64,000 nucleotides of DNA from an uncultured Alphaproteobacteria bacterium. Lineage in GTDB: Bacteria; Pseudomonadota; Alphaproteobacteria; RF32; CAG-239. The position numbers were made by a program, and so were the translations under genes. The notes under the pieces were generated by a model that saw only the letters and a program-made list of their open reading frames with translations, had not been told where the DNA came from and did no database searches. The stretch covers positions 1 through 64,000 of the forward strand of contig CASDOS010000009.1 of the NCBI GenBank assembly GCA_949282205.1. The letters run 5' to 3'. Shown in pieces: positions 41,968 through 50,317 of this stretch. Every line of letters begins with the position of its first letter. The stretch's first letter is position 1.

Positions 41968-44346
41968 TTACTTACGTTTTGCTTCCGGCATAGCTTCAGG
42001 AGCTTTCGTTTCCTGTTTTATCTTTTCGGTCACAGGCTTATAAACGGTCTTCTCCCAAGGGCTCTTCTTGTCGTACAATTTCTCGCAGATAGACAAGCCC
42101 ACACTTCTCAAAGCTGTTTCAGTCGGAATAAACAAATCCATACCTTCTTCTGTTTGCTTTGCGGAGTTAGAAATACCATTTACGGTTCCGAGTTTATCAA
42201 TTAACACACTGCCGACAGCAACTTTCTGTACCAACGTATCAACAATAATTTCGGTTCCAAGCGTATCGGAATAACGATAACCGTAAATTTTGCCGTTATC
42301 ATCCATATAATTCTTCGCCGCTTCACCGTCTTTATCCAACAAGCCTAAAGAAATATAGCCTTCTTGATCAATCGGCGGCAAGTCAAGATTAAGTGAAATC
42401 GGCGTATATTCAACCGGTTTTTCCAAATGCATCAACGCAGTATTTTTACTTGGATTAACCCGAACAGCCTTTGCCTTAACAACATCACCGTTCAACATTT
42501 TAACATCATAAGTATTCTGCAATTTATTAACCAAGCCGGCCGAAGTCAACACAAAGGAATCAGAGATAAGCAACCCCATACCTTTTTTCTCTTTTGCATT
42601 AGTAATTTCGACAACGGATCCACGAATTTTGAGCATATTTTCGGGGCTCAATTCGGAATACGGCGGACGATCGACAATACAAAGTTTCGCATCCACATTA
42701 TACCCGTCCAAATCAACCCAATTATCGTCAATTACGGTACAACTGCCATCAGAAATCACATTACCGTTTTCATCGATACAATTTTCATATTTACGAAAAC
42801 CATCATCACCGCCGCTTTTCTCTTCAATTTGTGGAGCCACGGTAACATTTTCGACTTCAACGCCACCTTTTTCTTCCACTGGTGCTGCGATGAGAATTTC
42901 CTCAACAACCTCATGAGCAACCGGTTTCGGTTCACCGCAATCTTCCACACACTCTGTCTTGCATTGATTTTGATCTTTTACGCCATCAATACCGACAACA
43001 CAAGTTTCGGTGCAAACTTTACGACATTTCGGTTTTTCGCATTGTTGTTCGCATTTCACCGGACAGGTTTCAACTGTTTCAGTAGTAACCGTAGTTGTCG
43101 TTACTTTTTTCTGGCAAACGGGTTTACAAACCTGACGACAAATCGGTTGCGGAGTTTCCACTCTTGTTGTAGTAATAATTTTCTGTTCAATAGTTTTGGT
43201 TTTTGTTTTAACATCAACAAATTCCTCAACTTTAGGTGCGCCCATAGTGCAGTTACAAGCGGGTTGCGGACAAGTGCACAACGGCTGATTGCAAGTGCAA
43301 GTCTGGATAGCGGCACACGGGCAAGCGGGACGAGCGATAGCCGGACATTGAGGTTGCGGAGCATAAGCGCAACTTTGCGTATAAGCAACTTCTTTAGCAA
43401 ATCTGCATTTACCCGGATTATATTTTTCATCAAACGCAACCAAAGCGGCACGTTCCTGAGCCATTTGTTCGGGAGCTACGCGTTGAGAGAGTTGATATTC
43501 GAATCCCGGCAAAGAAGAAAGTCTGGCAGCCGCATCGGCAAAAGCGAGCTCTGCCAATTTAACCTCAGCTTCATAAACGCCGTATTGCACTTCACCATAA
43601 CCGGAAGTAATCCCTTTCCAAAGCACTTTAGTCTGGCTCAAATTCATCAACCGCCAAGTAACGGTCATTTCGGCCGTTCCGTTACGACGATTTTTCTTCT
43701 GAGCTTTATCCCAATCATGTTCGTCACAAATATTCATAAAGAAGTTTGTAATTTCCGCCGTCAAAACATATTCCGGCAATTTAACGGCCGGGTCTGCTAA
43801 GCATACATCGGGAATATCCATAATTTTGTAGCATTTATCGGCAGCTTTTTTGAAAACTTCATTAAAAGCCATATCCTTTTGGATAACACGTCCATGGTTC
43901 AACATAGCTTCTTTTGTATAACGACGGCAACCAAAAATTCTGAAACGATAGTTACCGACATGATTTGCATACGGGCTGTAGCCTTCTTGATTTTGCAATC
44001 TAAAATCAACGTGTGTCAAAGCAAACGGAGCCAAATCGCAGCAATTTCTATCAACAGCATTACTCTTATAACGAGCCTGAGCTAAAGGATAGTTTGCAGT
44101 TTTAAACACCGGCATTGGGCAATTCGGACAATTTTTCACCCGAGTCCCATCGACGACTCGCACGGCTTTATCAGATTTTGGTCTTTTACAATTTTCACAC
44201 GAGCCCCCCGGAAAGATACTACCATCTTTATCGGGCGGACACTCGGGACATCCCGGAGTCGCAGCAACAACGGCCGAAGCTGCAAAAACAAGCCCCACCG
44301 CCACAACTGCGCAATAAACTTTATTAAAAATGTTTGTTGCTGACAT
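41968..44346 (-). CDS. Secreted Cys-rich protein with degenerate trypsin/HtrA-like domain
   Basis: A 792-residue protein from the ATG at 44346 (GGGAGAA upstream). The signal peptide cleaves after AVVAA. N-terminal CxxC pairs (CPECPPD, CENCKRP, CPNCPMP) precede an alpha/beta region (~80-330). A central Cys-rich stretch has C.C repeats (ACPCAAIQTCTCNQPLCTC) and T-rich linkers. The C-terminal ~220 residues look like a trypsin/HtrA fold (GSVVEITNAKEKKGMGLLIS, FVLTSAGLV, NTALMHL, VGSVLIDKLGTVNGIS). The catalytic His, Asp and Ser positions are replaced (SAG for NAH; NTAL for DLAL; no GNSGG). It is probably a pseudoprotease of the periplasm or surface. It starts 1 nt after the comM stop. Confidence 0.65.
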   Translation of the reverse strand: MSATNIFNKVYCAVVAVGLVFAASAVVAATPGCPECPPDKDGSIFPGGSCENCKRPKSDKAVRVVDGTRVKNCPNCPMPVFKTANYPLAQARYKSNAVDRNCCDLAPFALTHVDFRLQNQEGYSPYANHVGNYRFRIFGCRRYTKEAMLNHGRVIQKDMAFNEVFKKAADKCYKIMDIPDVCLADPAVKLPEYVLTAEITNFFMNICDEHDWDKAQKKNRRNGTAEMTVTWRLMNLSQTKVLWKGITSGYGEVQYGVYEAEVKLAELAFADAAARLSSLPGFEYQLSQRVAPEQMAQERAALVAFDEKYNPGKCRFAKEVAYTQSCAYAPQPQCPAIARPACPCAAIQTCTCNQPLCTCPQPACNCTMGAPKVEEFVDVKTKTKTIEQKIITTTRVETPQPICRQVCKPVCQKKVTTTTVTTETVETCPVKCEQQCEKPKCRKVCTETCVVGIDGVKDQNQCKTECVEDCGEPKPVAHEVVEEILIAAPVEEKGGVEVENVTVAPQIEEKSGGDDGFRKYENCIDENGNVISDGSCTVIDDNWVDLDGYNVDAKLCIVDRPPYSELSPENMLKIRGSVVEITNAKEKKGMGLLISDSFVLTSAGLVNKLQNTYDVKMLNGDVVKAKAVRVNPSKNTALMHLEKPVEYTPISLNLDLPPIDQEGYISLGLLDKDGEAAKNYMDDNGKIYGYRYSDTLGTEIIVDTLVQKVAVGSVLIDKLGTVNGISNSAKQTEEGMDLFIPTETALRSVGLSICEKLYDKKSPWEKTVYKPVTEKIKQETKAPEAMPEAKRK

Positions 44347-44347
44347 A

Positions 44348-45925
44348 TTAAAATTTCTCCCTATCAGGTTTTGCAAAAAGCCGATGTCGATAAGACAAGG
44401 CTTCAATTAGGTGCATTTTAGCGACCTTTTTTTGATTTTGCAAGTCTGCAATTGTTCTTGCTAACCGCAAAATTTTATTAAAACTCCGAGCGGTTAATCC
44501 GCACTTTTCGGCAGTTTTTGCGGCAAAATCCCGCATTTCCGCATCAAAATCGAGCGCTTTGTGCAAAAATTCTCCGATTAAATCGGCATTACAACATAAA
44601 TTTCTCGCTCCGAAAGTTGCAAATCTTTCCGCAGCAATTTCCCTAGCCGCCATAACTTTTTCGCGCATATCGGCGGAAGATGTACCTTTTTTATCGGAAG
44701 TCAAGTCATAAGGGCTCACCGCCGGCACCTCGATAGCCATATCAAATCTATCTAAAAAAGGCCCCGATATACGATGTAAATATTCTTCGGCACATTTCGG
44801 TGCTTTTGCACACATTTTCCCTTTCGTTCCCAAGAAACCGCAGCGGCAAGGGTTCATAGCGGCAATCAGTTGAAAATTTGCCGGATACGTTGTATGCGCC
44901 TCCACACGCGCCACGACTGCCTTTTTGCTTTCGAGAGGTTGTCGCAGAGCATCCAAAGTCACCCGCGAAAACTCGGGCAATTCATCTAAAAACAGCACGC
45001 CGTTGTGAGCCAACGAGATTTCTCCCGGAACTGCACGCCGCCCGCCACCGACAAGAGCAGGCATGGAAGCGCTGTGATGAGGAGCGCGAAACGGACGCCG
45101 TAAATCCAACACTTCATCATCTGCGGCATCATTATCTTGCAACACACCAGCAACCGAGCGTATCATTGCATTTTCAAGAGCCTGCCGCACGTTTAACGGT
45201 GGTAAGATTGTAACCAAACGTTCCGCCAACATAGTTTTACCGCTTCCCGGAGGTCCGATCATCAACAAATTATGCCCGCCGGCCGCCGCAATTAACATAG
45301 CGCGTTTCGCGCTTTCCTGTCCTTTAACATCAGCAAAATCGAAAGGATAATTCAATTGTTGCCGCGCCGTTTTTTGGGCCAAATTTTCGGTATAATCATC
45401 CAACGGCTTCATCATTTTTTTATCTGCAAAATGATTAAGAAGCTCAGTAATATGTTCTGCCGCCAAAATCGGATGACATTGGCTCCACAAAGCCTCGTAA
45501 GCGTTAGCCCTCGGACAAACAAGCCCAAACTTTTCCGCCAAAGCCCTCACCCCTGCCGGCAAAACCCCATTAACTTTTTCGAGAGTTCCGTCAAGTGAAA
45601 GCGCCCCCATAAAGATAAAATTTTGCAACATTTGTTGATTAACCAGTTTCATCGCCCCGAGGACACCCAAAGCAATCGGCAAATCAAAATGCGCCCCTTC
45701 TTTAAGCAGATCAGCGGGTTTCAGATTAACCGTAACATGTTCGTGAGGAAATTCCACTCCGAGCATAGCAAAAACCGCGCGTACGCGTTCACGACTTTCA
45801 TTAATAGCTTTATCGGGCAATCCGACAATAACAAACCCCGGCATACCGGAACTGATACCGACTTGCACCTCCACCAATTTCGCCTCAATTCCGTCAAAGG
45901 CAACCGTTTTCAACCGACAAATCAT
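44348..45925 (-). CDS. comM: YifB/ComM family Mg-chelatase-like AAA ATPase
   Basis: A 525-residue protein. The N-terminal Lon-protease-like fold begins KTVAFDGIEAKLVEVQVGIS and SGMPGFVIVGLPDKAINESRERV, the family signature. The AAA module has Walker A GPPGSGKTMLAERL, Walker B GVLFLDELPEF and the sensor AAMNPCRCGF. The C-terminal helical domain contains LTARSFNKILRLARTIADL. ComM is a helicase promoting branch migration during natural transformation. Its stop is 1 nt before the start of the secreted Cys-rich protein gene, so the two are co-translated. Confidence 0.93.
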   Translation of the reverse strand: MICRLKTVAFDGIEAKLVEVQVGISSGMPGFVIVGLPDKAINESRERVRAVFAMLGVEFPHEHVTVNLKPADLLKEGAHFDLPIALGVLGAMKLVNQQMLQNFIFMGALSLDGTLEKVNGVLPAGVRALAEKFGLVCPRANAYEALWSQCHPILAAEHITELLNHFADKKMMKPLDDYTENLAQKTARQQLNYPFDFADVKGQESAKRAMLIAAAGGHNLLMIGPPGSGKTMLAERLVTILPPLNVRQALENAMIRSVAGVLQDNDAADDEVLDLRRPFRAPHHSASMPALVGGGRRAVPGEISLAHNGVLFLDELPEFSRVTLDALRQPLESKKAVVARVEAHTTYPANFQLIAAMNPCRCGFLGTKGKMCAKAPKCAEEYLHRISGPFLDRFDMAIEVPAVSPYDLTSDKKGTSSADMREKVMAAREIAAERFATFGARNLCCNADLIGEFLHKALDFDAEMRDFAAKTAEKCGLTARSFNKILRLARTIADLQNQKKVAKMHLIEALSYRHRLFAKPDREKF

Positions 45926-46149
45926 GCGTTATCCTTATTATTTTTTTATCCCGCCCTTGAGGAATAAGTAGAACAAAATAGAAACATTGTCAAGTTTTTT
46001 TTAAACAACTCACAAAAAAGTTGTATTTCGAAAGAGATAAGGAAGAACAAGTAATTTGCAGTTAAAAATTTCAACCATTTCGAAAGGAAAATGAGGCACC
46101 GCTAATTGCCCTCAAAAATACCCAAATATCTCGATGCAAACCGCAAGCC

Positions 46150-46467
46150 ATGAGCCGACCACCACAAACCATACACCCGCCGCAAGCTATGAGCCGACTG
46201 CCACAAACCATACACCCGCCGCAAGCTATGAGCCGACTGCCACAAACCATACACCCGCCGCAAGCCATGAGCCGACCACCACAAACCATACACCCGCCGC
46301 AAGTTATGAGCCGACTGCCACAAACCACACACACGCCGCCGCAAGTTATGAGCCGACCACCACAAACCATACACCCGCCGCAAGTTATGAGCCGACTGCC
46401 ACGAACCATACACCCGCCGCAAGTTATGAGCCGACTGCCACAAACCACACACCCGCCGCCGCAAGTT
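46150..46467. repeat. 39-bp tandem repeat, eight units
   Basis: The unit atgagccgactgccacaaac plus catacacccgccgcaagyt starts at 46150, 46189, 46228, 46267, 46306, 46348, 46387 and 46426, with a broken copy at 46468. Units are 39 bp except two of 42 bp with an extra gcc. Both lengths are multiples of three and lack stops, so several frames are open on both strands (13-residue repeats such as MSRLPQTIHPPQA or CGGCMVCGSRLIA). Two variants (gactgcc / gaccacc) alternate irregularly. It lies between the stop of the 46479 gene and the start of comM. Confidence 0.9.
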
Positions 46468-46478
46468 ATGAGGTTATC

Positions 46479-47057
46479 CTACCAGCGAGGAACCACTTCC
46501 CCACCGTTGCGCCAACGTCTGGTCGGATAAGTATTTTTGCGTAAGAAATCGTAATTAGCGGACACTTGCGGAACATCAGTAATTAAGACATATCCTGCCG
46601 CCCGAAAATTTTCGGCACATTGCGCAGCACTTTCCCCCGGCAAATCATAGCACAAGACCTGAGTCCGCGTCACCGGATGAATAAGCAATACCCCTTCAGC
46701 CGCCTCGGTTGCGGATAAATCGCTGTAATAAGTCGGCATCGGCTGAGCGCAAGGTTGATAAGGAAGCAAAGCCTCATCGGAGCATTTACGATTATTGGGA
46801 CAAGTTTGAAGTCCATTTAAGCCCACTTGAGGCTGTTGACGAAGAGTACAATACTCTGTAGCCTCTTTGCTTGACCACAAGCGCGACCCCAAGAAACCGC
46901 CCTGTCCGTCGCTTTGACACGGCAAAGCGGAAAGTTCCTCATCATCACTCAACACGGGATAAGAACGTTCATACTGATAAGTACACGCCGCACCGAAGAG
47001 CACACCGCTCAACAAAACCGCCCGAAAAGCGCCATGATAAACTTTATGCCACTGCAT
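46479..47057 (-). CDS. Lipoprotein, 192 aa
   Basis: It starts MQWHKVYHGAFRAVLL at 47057 (AGGA upstream). The lipobox is LFGAAC. The mature part is rich in Cys, Pro and Gln (CPNNRKCSDEALLPYQPCAQ), with VLLIHPVTRTQVLCYDLPG toward the C-terminus and a C-terminal RRWRNGGEVVPRW. No family is recognised. Anchored by lipidation to the envelope. The 39-bp array begins 12 bp past its stop. Confidence 0.65.
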   Translation of the reverse strand: MQWHKVYHGAFRAVLLSGVLFGAACTYQYERSYPVLSDDEELSALPCQSDGQGGFLGSRLWSSKEATEYCTLRQQPQVGLNGLQTCPNNRKCSDEALLPYQPCAQPMPTYYSDLSATEAAEGVLLIHPVTRTQVLCYDLPGESAAQCAENFRAAGYVLITDVPQVSANYDFLRKNTYPTRRWRNGGEVVPRW

Positions 47058-47157
47058 AATATCTGTCCTGCAAAGAATTAAACTTGTTTCAAGTTTAGGA
47101 AAAAAGAAGAAAATATGCACGCAAAATCTGCGGTTATGAACAAAAAAATCAACAGAG

Positions 47158-49602
47158 CTATGCTCGACTGCGCCCGATATTAAGCATAGAAAACGCGTCT
47201 AAATTCTCCTTTTGTGCATTATCCATTTCATCGGCAATATAGATTTTCCCCTTCCAATTTTTAGGAAAGAAAGCCCGACTTAGTTTCAATTGTTCCCGAT
47301 TTTTGAAGACAATTTGTTTAACCGTATCAAAATTACAGCCTTCTAAACTTACACTGGCGCATTGAGAAAAATCCAATTTTGGCGGCAAATTTTTAGCATC
47401 AACAAACTCCACGACAGCCATCGGAGCAAAAGTTAAATTTTTAACCCCTTGTAAATCGGATCTGTTAAAAGCCACATCACAACACATAGACACATCAATA
47501 TTTTCTGGAAAAGTATTTACCCGACACAATGCGACCGAGCTACCTCTGGCGAATTTCAAGCCGGTCTGTCCGCTCAAATCACACCCGCTTAAATTAACCT
47601 CTGCGCAATTGGAAAAATCAACATTATCAGGCAGATTTACGACTTCTAACATATTGACTTTCGCCCCGTCATTAAACCGCAAATAAGATTGTCTTTGCAA
47701 ATCACACTTCCAAAGATTAACCTCATCGCATTTAGAAAAATCAATATCAGCGGGCAAATTTCTTGCGAACGCCAAATCAACTTTAGCCCCGTCATTAAAG
47801 TTTAAATAAACCTGCTTAGACAAATCACAATGTTGCAAACAGACCTTATCGCAATGAGAAAAGTCCATACCCGAAGGTAGATTTTGAGCGTATGTTAAAT
47901 TAATTTCTTTAACTTGATTTAGAGCCAAGATGGATAATTCCCCCAAATCACAATTACTCAAGTCCACTTTTGCGCATTTAGAAACATCCAAATACGCGGG
48001 AATATTATGAGCACCTTGCAAATTAATCTCCGCCCCTTCTCTAAAATGGACATCAGCCAATTCATTCAAATTACAATAACTCAAATCAATTGAAGAACAA
48101 ACGGAAACATCCAAATGATAAGGTAAATGGTCCGTACCGGATAAATTAACGTCAGCCCCGTCTGCAAAGCGCAAATTTGGTTGATTAACTAAATCACACC
48201 ACATCAAATTGACCTTATCACAATGAGAAAAATCAAGCTCATAAGGCAAATTCGAAGACTCAGACAGATTTACGATTTTCGCGTTCGACAAAGAAAGCAT
48301 ATTTTGCGAGCTCAAATCACATCCCGTCAAGCAAATTTCCTTACAATGAGAAAAATCAATATTAGAAGGCAGACACTCCACCTCTGCAAAGCTGACTTTT
48401 TCGGCATTCTGCAACGACAATTCCGAAAATTCACCCAAATTACATGCTGCCAAAACAACGCTTTTACAATTAGAAAAGTCCGTATGTCGAGGTAGATTAT
48501 GAACATCAATAAATTCCACCTCTGCGCCGTCTGCAAAGACCAAACGAGATTGCTTTTCCAAATCACAATTAGACAAATAGACGGACGCGCATTGAGAAAA
48601 ATTAACATTAGCGGGTAAATCAGTAATACTGACCAATTTAACCTTCGCACCTTTTTTAAAAGGCAATTGAGAAAATTCGCTCAAATTAAGCGCACGAAAT
48701 TCGACTTCATCGCAATTAGAGAAATCGACCTGAGCCGGCAGCTTTGACGAGCTGATGATTTTCAGTTTTGCACCATTTTGCAATCGCATATTTTTGAGGC
48801 CGTCAAAATCGCAATAACAGAGTTCGACGCCGCTAAAATGAGAAAGGTCCAAATCATGGAATAAGGCTTCATTTTTCTTAACAAAAAAGAGATTATCGTG
48901 ATGATACAACCAATGTTTAAGTTGAGATAAATCGGTTATATCGATACCGATTTTAGAGGCTTTGGTCAAATCCAGATTTGCGGGATAATTTCTATTATGT
49001 TCAAAATAAATTTCGGCACCTTCCGCCACATCGAGTTTTTTGAGACGATACAAATCCGAATAAGAGATTTCGATTTTCGGCGCATGAGAGCAATCAACAA
49101 ATTCCGGCATCACTTGAACATCAGTAAACAACATCTTTTCATCGGACAAACAAGTGAGATAATCATATTTAGCAAAATCCACATGATTAAAGAAATTGCT
49201 ACTGGATAAAAATCTATAAGCCAGCTTTGGTGCAGAAAGTAAGACTTCCCCCTCACCAATTTCCCGCACACGTTCAAATTTCCTCGAATAGCCACCGTTT
49301 TCAGCTAATTTTCGCCCTAATTCAACAACAACCTCAGGCTGTTCGCGTTGTTCAAAAGTAGCCAAAACAATTTTTTTAAAACGCAACTGTTCTTCGATTG
49401 GCAGTTCGGCGATACAAGAAAGCATATCTTTAATACTGCGAGGGGCATTGGTTGAGCGTAAGATTTGAAGACAAACATCGGGCGTAATTTTACTTTTAGG
49501 CAAACGCTTTTTTTTATCAGGAGACAGTTTACCTTTTTTATAAGGAGTAAGAATATTCTCCACTGCAAGCACCGATTTAAAATTTTCAATATCAACAAAC
49601 AT
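47158..49602 (-). CDS. Solenoid family protein P5, 814 aa (longest member)
   Basis: It starts MFVDIENFKSVLAVENILTP at 49602 with GGGAG upstream. The N-terminal domain is as in the other members. From about residue 310 it has twelve ~41-residue repeats, more diverged than in P7, such as LPANVNFSQCASVYLSNCDL, LPYHLDVSVCSSIDLSYCNL and LPADIDFSKCDEVNLWKCDL. The cap is IVFKNREQLKL...WKGKIYIADEM. The diverged repeats point to an older, maintained gene rather than a recent expansion. It is monocistronic with its own family-type promoter. Predicted soluble and cytoplasmic; function unknown. Confidence 0.8.
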   Translation of the reverse strand: MFVDIENFKSVLAVENILTPYKKGKLSPDKKKRLPKSKITPDVCLQILRSTNAPRSIKDMLSCIAELPIEEQLRFKKIVLATFEQREQPEVVVELGRKLAENGGYSRKFERVREIGEGEVLLSAPKLAYRFLSSSNFFNHVDFAKYDYLTCLSDEKMLFTDVQVMPEFVDCSHAPKIEISYSDLYRLKKLDVAEGAEIYFEHNRNYPANLDLTKASKIGIDITDLSQLKHWLYHHDNLFFVKKNEALFHDLDLSHFSGVELCYCDFDGLKNMRLQNGAKLKIISSSKLPAQVDFSNCDEVEFRALNLSEFSQLPFKKGAKVKLVSITDLPANVNFSQCASVYLSNCDLEKQSRLVFADGAEVEFIDVHNLPRHTDFSNCKSVVLAACNLGEFSELSLQNAEKVSFAEVECLPSNIDFSHCKEICLTGCDLSSQNMLSLSNAKIVNLSESSNLPYELDFSHCDKVNLMWCDLVNQPNLRFADGADVNLSGTDHLPYHLDVSVCSSIDLSYCNLNELADVHFREGAEINLQGAHNIPAYLDVSKCAKVDLSNCDLGELSILALNQVKEINLTYAQNLPSGMDFSHCDKVCLQHCDLSKQVYLNFNDGAKVDLAFARNLPADIDFSKCDEVNLWKCDLQRQSYLRFNDGAKVNMLEVVNLPDNVDFSNCAEVNLSGCDLSGQTGLKFARGSSVALCRVNTFPENIDVSMCCDVAFNRSDLQGVKNLTFAPMAVVEFVDAKNLPPKLDFSQCASVSLEGCNFDTVKQIVFKNREQLKLSRAFFPKNWKGKIYIADEMDNAQKENLDAFSMLNIGRSRA

Positions 49603-49632
49603 CGACACTCTCCCAAGCATTAAGATACGCAC

Positions 49633-49661
49633 TTTATATCATAAAAAAAGAAATAGTGCAA
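49633..49661 (-). promoter_or_regulatory. Solenoid-family promoter of P5
   Basis: Minus strand: TTGCAC (49656-49661), 17 bp, TATAAA (49633-49638), with the same T-run spacer as the promoters of P3, P4, P6 and P7. Confidence 0.65.
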
Positions 49662-50317
49662 CAACAAATATCTTCGCCCCCAACTTTTGAACAATCATTT
49701 TTTTCATTCGTATATCGGCGTTTTTTTTTACGAGTAACATTTATGTTGTGTATTTAATATATGTTGTGTATTTAATATCCGTCGTTTGACTTTATCGTCT
49801 TCATAGCAAGAACATTTGTATCCAAGGATTTCTTTTTAACGGCTCATTTGTCTGTTCATCAGTAAAAACGATATTACTTTTCCGGTCATCTTTAATAAAG
49901 TCACAAATATCCATTAATTGCCAAATTTAAAATGAATAGAAACAAATATCCGGTGACAAAAAGGTGGAAAATTTTGTGAGTAAACTAAGGATATACCCCG
50001 ACGGGCAGTCCCCCGACGGGCAGTACCCCGACGGGCAGTACCCGAGGAGAACGATAAAATAAGCGTGCACAAGTGCACTTTGAGATGGATAGAAGTAGAT
50101 GTCCGATGGCAAAAATCCTAGTGTACATAGAGGTACATGAATTTTTGCCAATTCGGCCTCCATCTACGATTAGACGCTCAAATCAGCCCCCAAAAAAGGC
50201 GGAAAATTTTGTGAGTGAGACGAGGATGTCTCCCAAGGAGCACGAGCGTACATAAACGTACGTGACGCGACGAAGTGGAGCACCATACGCGAGCTCAATC
50301 GCAAAATTTTACCCTTT
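49662..50317. repeat. Gene-free region with several short repeats
   Basis: There is no credible gene. It contains a twofold direct repeat ttgtgtatttaatat (~49740-49785) and three ~15-bp copies of ccccgacgggcagta (49996-50042). A block ggaaaattttgtgagtgaga is duplicated (49967-49990 and 50202-50225). Two partial palindromes, gtacatagaggtac and cgtacataaacgtacg, also occur. It looks like an accumulation site of small repeats between P5 and mutL. Confidence 0.55.

Noticed and set aside
42427-43800. 457-aa plus-strand ORF rich in Phe, Asn and Thr
   Set aside because: Antisense shadow of the Cys-rich secreted protein, whose frame has a signal peptide, motifs and a ribosome site.
46134-46544. Protein-coding ORFs on both strands (e.g. 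HTPAASYEPTATN repeats)
   Set aside because: Open frames exist in several phases because the repeat length is a multiple of three and lacks stops. No start with a ribosome site is present, so it is listed as a repeat only.
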